From contig NZ_QAOF01000002.1 in assembly GCF_003050745.1 (NCBI RefSeq), forward strand, positions 390,034 through 454,033: 64,000 nucleotides of DNA, given 5' to 3'. The position numbers and the translations under genes are program-made. This document shows, piece after piece, positions 62,518 through 64,000 of the stretch. Position 1 is the stretch's first letter. Each line of letters opens with the position of its first letter. Under the pieces are notes generated by a model that did no database searches, had not been told where the DNA came from, and saw nothing but the letters and a program-made list of their open reading frames with translations. This DNA comes from Sphingomonas sp. PP-CE-3G-477. Its GTDB lineage: Bacteria; Pseudomonadota; Alphaproteobacteria; Sphingomonadales; Sphingomonadaceae.

Positions 62518-63086
62518 TGCGAATCATCCCAAATGACAAAATTTAACACTTCTGAAAATTACAAATAATATAAATCCGGTAATTGGCAATAGTCAATAGA
62601 ATTTCGGTATGACCATAACTACAATCATAAGACTCGTGAAGTTCTCAAATATCCGTACAAGGTTGGCGTGTGAAACTGTTGAAAAATCTAGATCGTATAC
62701 GATAGTTGGTCAATGTGACGTCAAAGGATACCAGTCAGATCCGGTCCGATCTGGTCCTAATCTGCATCTCAGGCTGCCCTTTACAGATGTAATATAATGC
62801 GAAAGCTGCATGCGGATTTGTTTTCGGGGACGCTGTGCATTCTTCGGGTCTAAGTTTCATCACCAAACCGCGTCGGGCAATTCCGCGCCGCCTTGCTCAT
62901 CGCGGCCTGTATGTATGCAACCGCGACAACCGAAGGAAGGTGACGAGATAGATCCGCTTCTACTGGCGCGGTTTGGTTTCGCCCCCCCCTGCCCTACGGC
63001 TGATCTATTTGGCGATCGGTCTCAGCGATGTTCGTCGCCCAAGACGGGCTTTTGCTTTCCCGTTTGGTGTCATAGCTCTTAGCGCC
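62518..63086. other. 569-base stretch, no supported gene
   Basis: The left half is AT-rich, the right half GC-rich, with a run of eight C at about 62981-62988. Frames in it are short and without motifs I know. It separates the AT-rich island genes from the umuC fragment. Confidence 0.5.
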
Positions 63087-63561
63087 CTACCCTTCCGCCG
63101 CGATCCGGACGGTGTTGCGGCCGAACCGACCGTTGAGGCCGTCGGTCGCTGCGAGCAGCGGAGCAGCCTTCGTGTCGATCGTGGCGAACAGATCGGTTTG
63201 CGCCTCCCCGGCCGCGTGGAGCCCTTCCAGCATCACCCCGCATTTCGTGTAGATCGAGCTCGGCACGAACATCGAGTCCATCATATTGCTGGCGACGCTG
63301 GCGATCGTGCGCGGGTCATGGGTTGCCGGCGACAGTCGGGCCGATAGCGAGGCAGAAGGCGCGTTCGGTTTGTACCGGCTCCCATGCGCGAACGCGATTA
63401 TGCGTGACGCGACCAGCCCTTGCGCGCGGATCTCAGCGGCGCGGGCAGCACGCCGCACCATAGCTTCGCGCAGCGAGTCCGGATCGCGGACTAGAGCGTT
63501 GCGCGCCTTGCCCTTATTCAGCCCGGCCTGGGTTCGCCTGCGCAGATCGATGTCCTGCAGC
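63087..63561 (-). pseudogene. umuC: UmuC (DNA polymerase V subunit) C-terminal fragment
   Basis: About 155 residues of the little-finger and C-terminal (DUF4113-like) region: RAARAAEIRAQGLVASRIIA, SASLSARLSPATHDPRTIAS, YTKCGVMLEGLHAAGEAQTD, and the end LNGRFGRNTVRIAAEG. The palm, fingers and thumb, with all catalytic residues, are missing. The truncation point is the end of an IS21-family element at 63562; the reading frame continues into that element's repeats. Confidence 0.82.
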
Positions 63562-63715
63562 TGCGAATTCCGACCGAAGCGGGCCGGGTAATCCAATGCG
63601 AAGCGGGCCGTCATTCCAACGTAAAGCGGGCCCCCGTTCCGATCTGAAGCGGGCCGCCATTCCGACGCGAAGCGGGCCACCATTCCAGTGGCAAGCGGGC
63701 CGGGTCGGTGGCGAC
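63562..63715. repeat. IS21-family element end with six 23-bp tandem repeats
   Basis: AGCGGGCC recurs at 63578, 63602, 63625, 63648, 63671 and 63694 (spacings 24, then 23). Each unit continues with a variant of GCCATTCCGACG. The outer end reads TGCGAATTCCGACC from 63562, nearly the same as the outer end of the other IS21-family element (TGCGGATTCCTGG). As there, the array lies upstream of an istA start. Confidence 0.83.
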
Positions 63716-63785
63716 ATTTAGGAGACCTGTTCGGGTCAGCAACTGCGGCAGAAGTCTCGTCCTTTGAACAAGGATGGAGGGGCTG

Positions 63786-63900
63786 ATGCCGGCCAAGAGA
63801 AAGCTGACTATGCGATACTTACGGCGGATTCTGCGCCTTCATCACGAAGGGACACCGACGCGCGATATCGTGCGCGTCGCCGAGCGTCCTCTTGGCATCT
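63786..63900 (+). pseudogene. IS21-family IstA N-terminal fragment
   Basis: The first 30 or so residues, MPAKRKLTMRYLRRILRLHH then EGTPTRDIVRVA, match the start of IstA. Homology then stops and the frame runs on in unrelated sequence. The rest of istA has been replaced by IS30-like sequence from about 63900. Confidence 0.75.
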
Positions 63901-63904
63901 TCGA

Positions 63905-64000
63905 ATGGCCAAGGTGGCGAACAAGGAGACCGCCAGCGTCGTCTCGGCCCTGATCAAGCAGGCGCGCAAACTGCCTCGCGAGCTCTATCAGTCGCTGACC
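63905..64000 (+). pseudogene. IS30-family transposase fragment (continues past the window)
   Basis: The last 32 codons read MAKVANKETASVVSALIKQA, RKLPRELYQSLT. This matches the catalytic region of IS30 transposases (KVPNKDTxxVVxALIxxxxKLPxELYxSLTWDRG). The N-terminal helix-turn-helix part is missing and replaced by the IstA fragment, so it is 5'-truncated here; the 3' end lies outside the window. Confidence 0.78.

Noticed and set aside
63514..63717. Open frame encoding a repetitive protein (WNGGPLRVGM-like repeats)
   Set aside because: It is a translation of the 23-bp IS21 end repeats, not a protein gene.

Overview
The window looks like a chromosomal segment of a high-GC alphaproteobacterium, most probably a Sphingomonas-type sphingomonad. 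The signs are GC-rich codon use through most of the window, several TonB-dependent receptors, a xanthine dehydrogenase/8-oxoguanine deaminase purine cluster, sphingomonad-type palindromic intergenic repeats, and several small secreted proteins with a DEIVV-like motif. This assignment is inference; there is no rRNA gene in the window.

Region 1 (1-17.1 kb) is a purine nucleoside and purine base utilisation locus. A tightly overlapping plus-strand run encodes the end of an unidentified protein (possibly a FAD-dependent urate hydroxylase), hydroxyisourate hydrolase, xanthine dehydrogenase small and large subunits with the XdhC maturation factor, and guanine deaminase. Around it lie an exported nucleoside hydrolase, a LysR regulator divergent from a TonB-dependent receptor, an exported NUP-family protein, 8-oxoguanine deaminase, an NCS2 purine permease and an exported adenosine deaminase. 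A plausible flow is outer-membrane uptake, periplasmic cleavage or deamination of nucleosides, base import, then cytoplasmic oxidation through xanthine and urate.

Region 2 (17.1-37 kb) holds remnant genes, a TonB-dependent receptor, and a MacB/FtsX-type ABC efflux operon on the minus strand (adaptor, ATPase, a 39-residue membrane protein, two paralogous permeases). Divergent from it is a two-component system: an NtrC-like regulator without GAFTGA and an NtrY-like kinase that carries a frameshift. A palindrome sits between the two units. Then come secreted proteins of unknown function, a beta-propeller lipoprotein, and a stretch of decayed genes (alpha/beta hydrolase, AraC regulator) ending at a 45-nt 3' fragment of an initiator tRNA, which looks like an integration scar.

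Region 3 (37-49.7 kb) holds a SirB1-like protein, a dnaE2 gene with a large in-frame internal deletion, and a minus-strand set that resembles the PqqL/YddB/YddA (Fus-type) protease-associated import systems: M16 peptidase, LysR regulator, STN-domain TonB-dependent receptor, YddA-like ABC transporter, a thioredoxin-like protein and an unknown protein.

Region 4 (49.7-64 kb) is a mobile and accessory zone. An IS3-family element is interrupted by an IS110/IS1111-type element. Two IS21-family ends carry 23-bp tandem arrays and have cut a tyrosine recombinase gene and a umuC gene. There is an IS30 fragment at the right edge, two VapBC toxin-antitoxin modules flanking a serine recombinase, a MarR regulator with an S41 peptidase, and an AT-rich group of small, mostly exported proteins, one of which has a degenerate zinc-protease motif.
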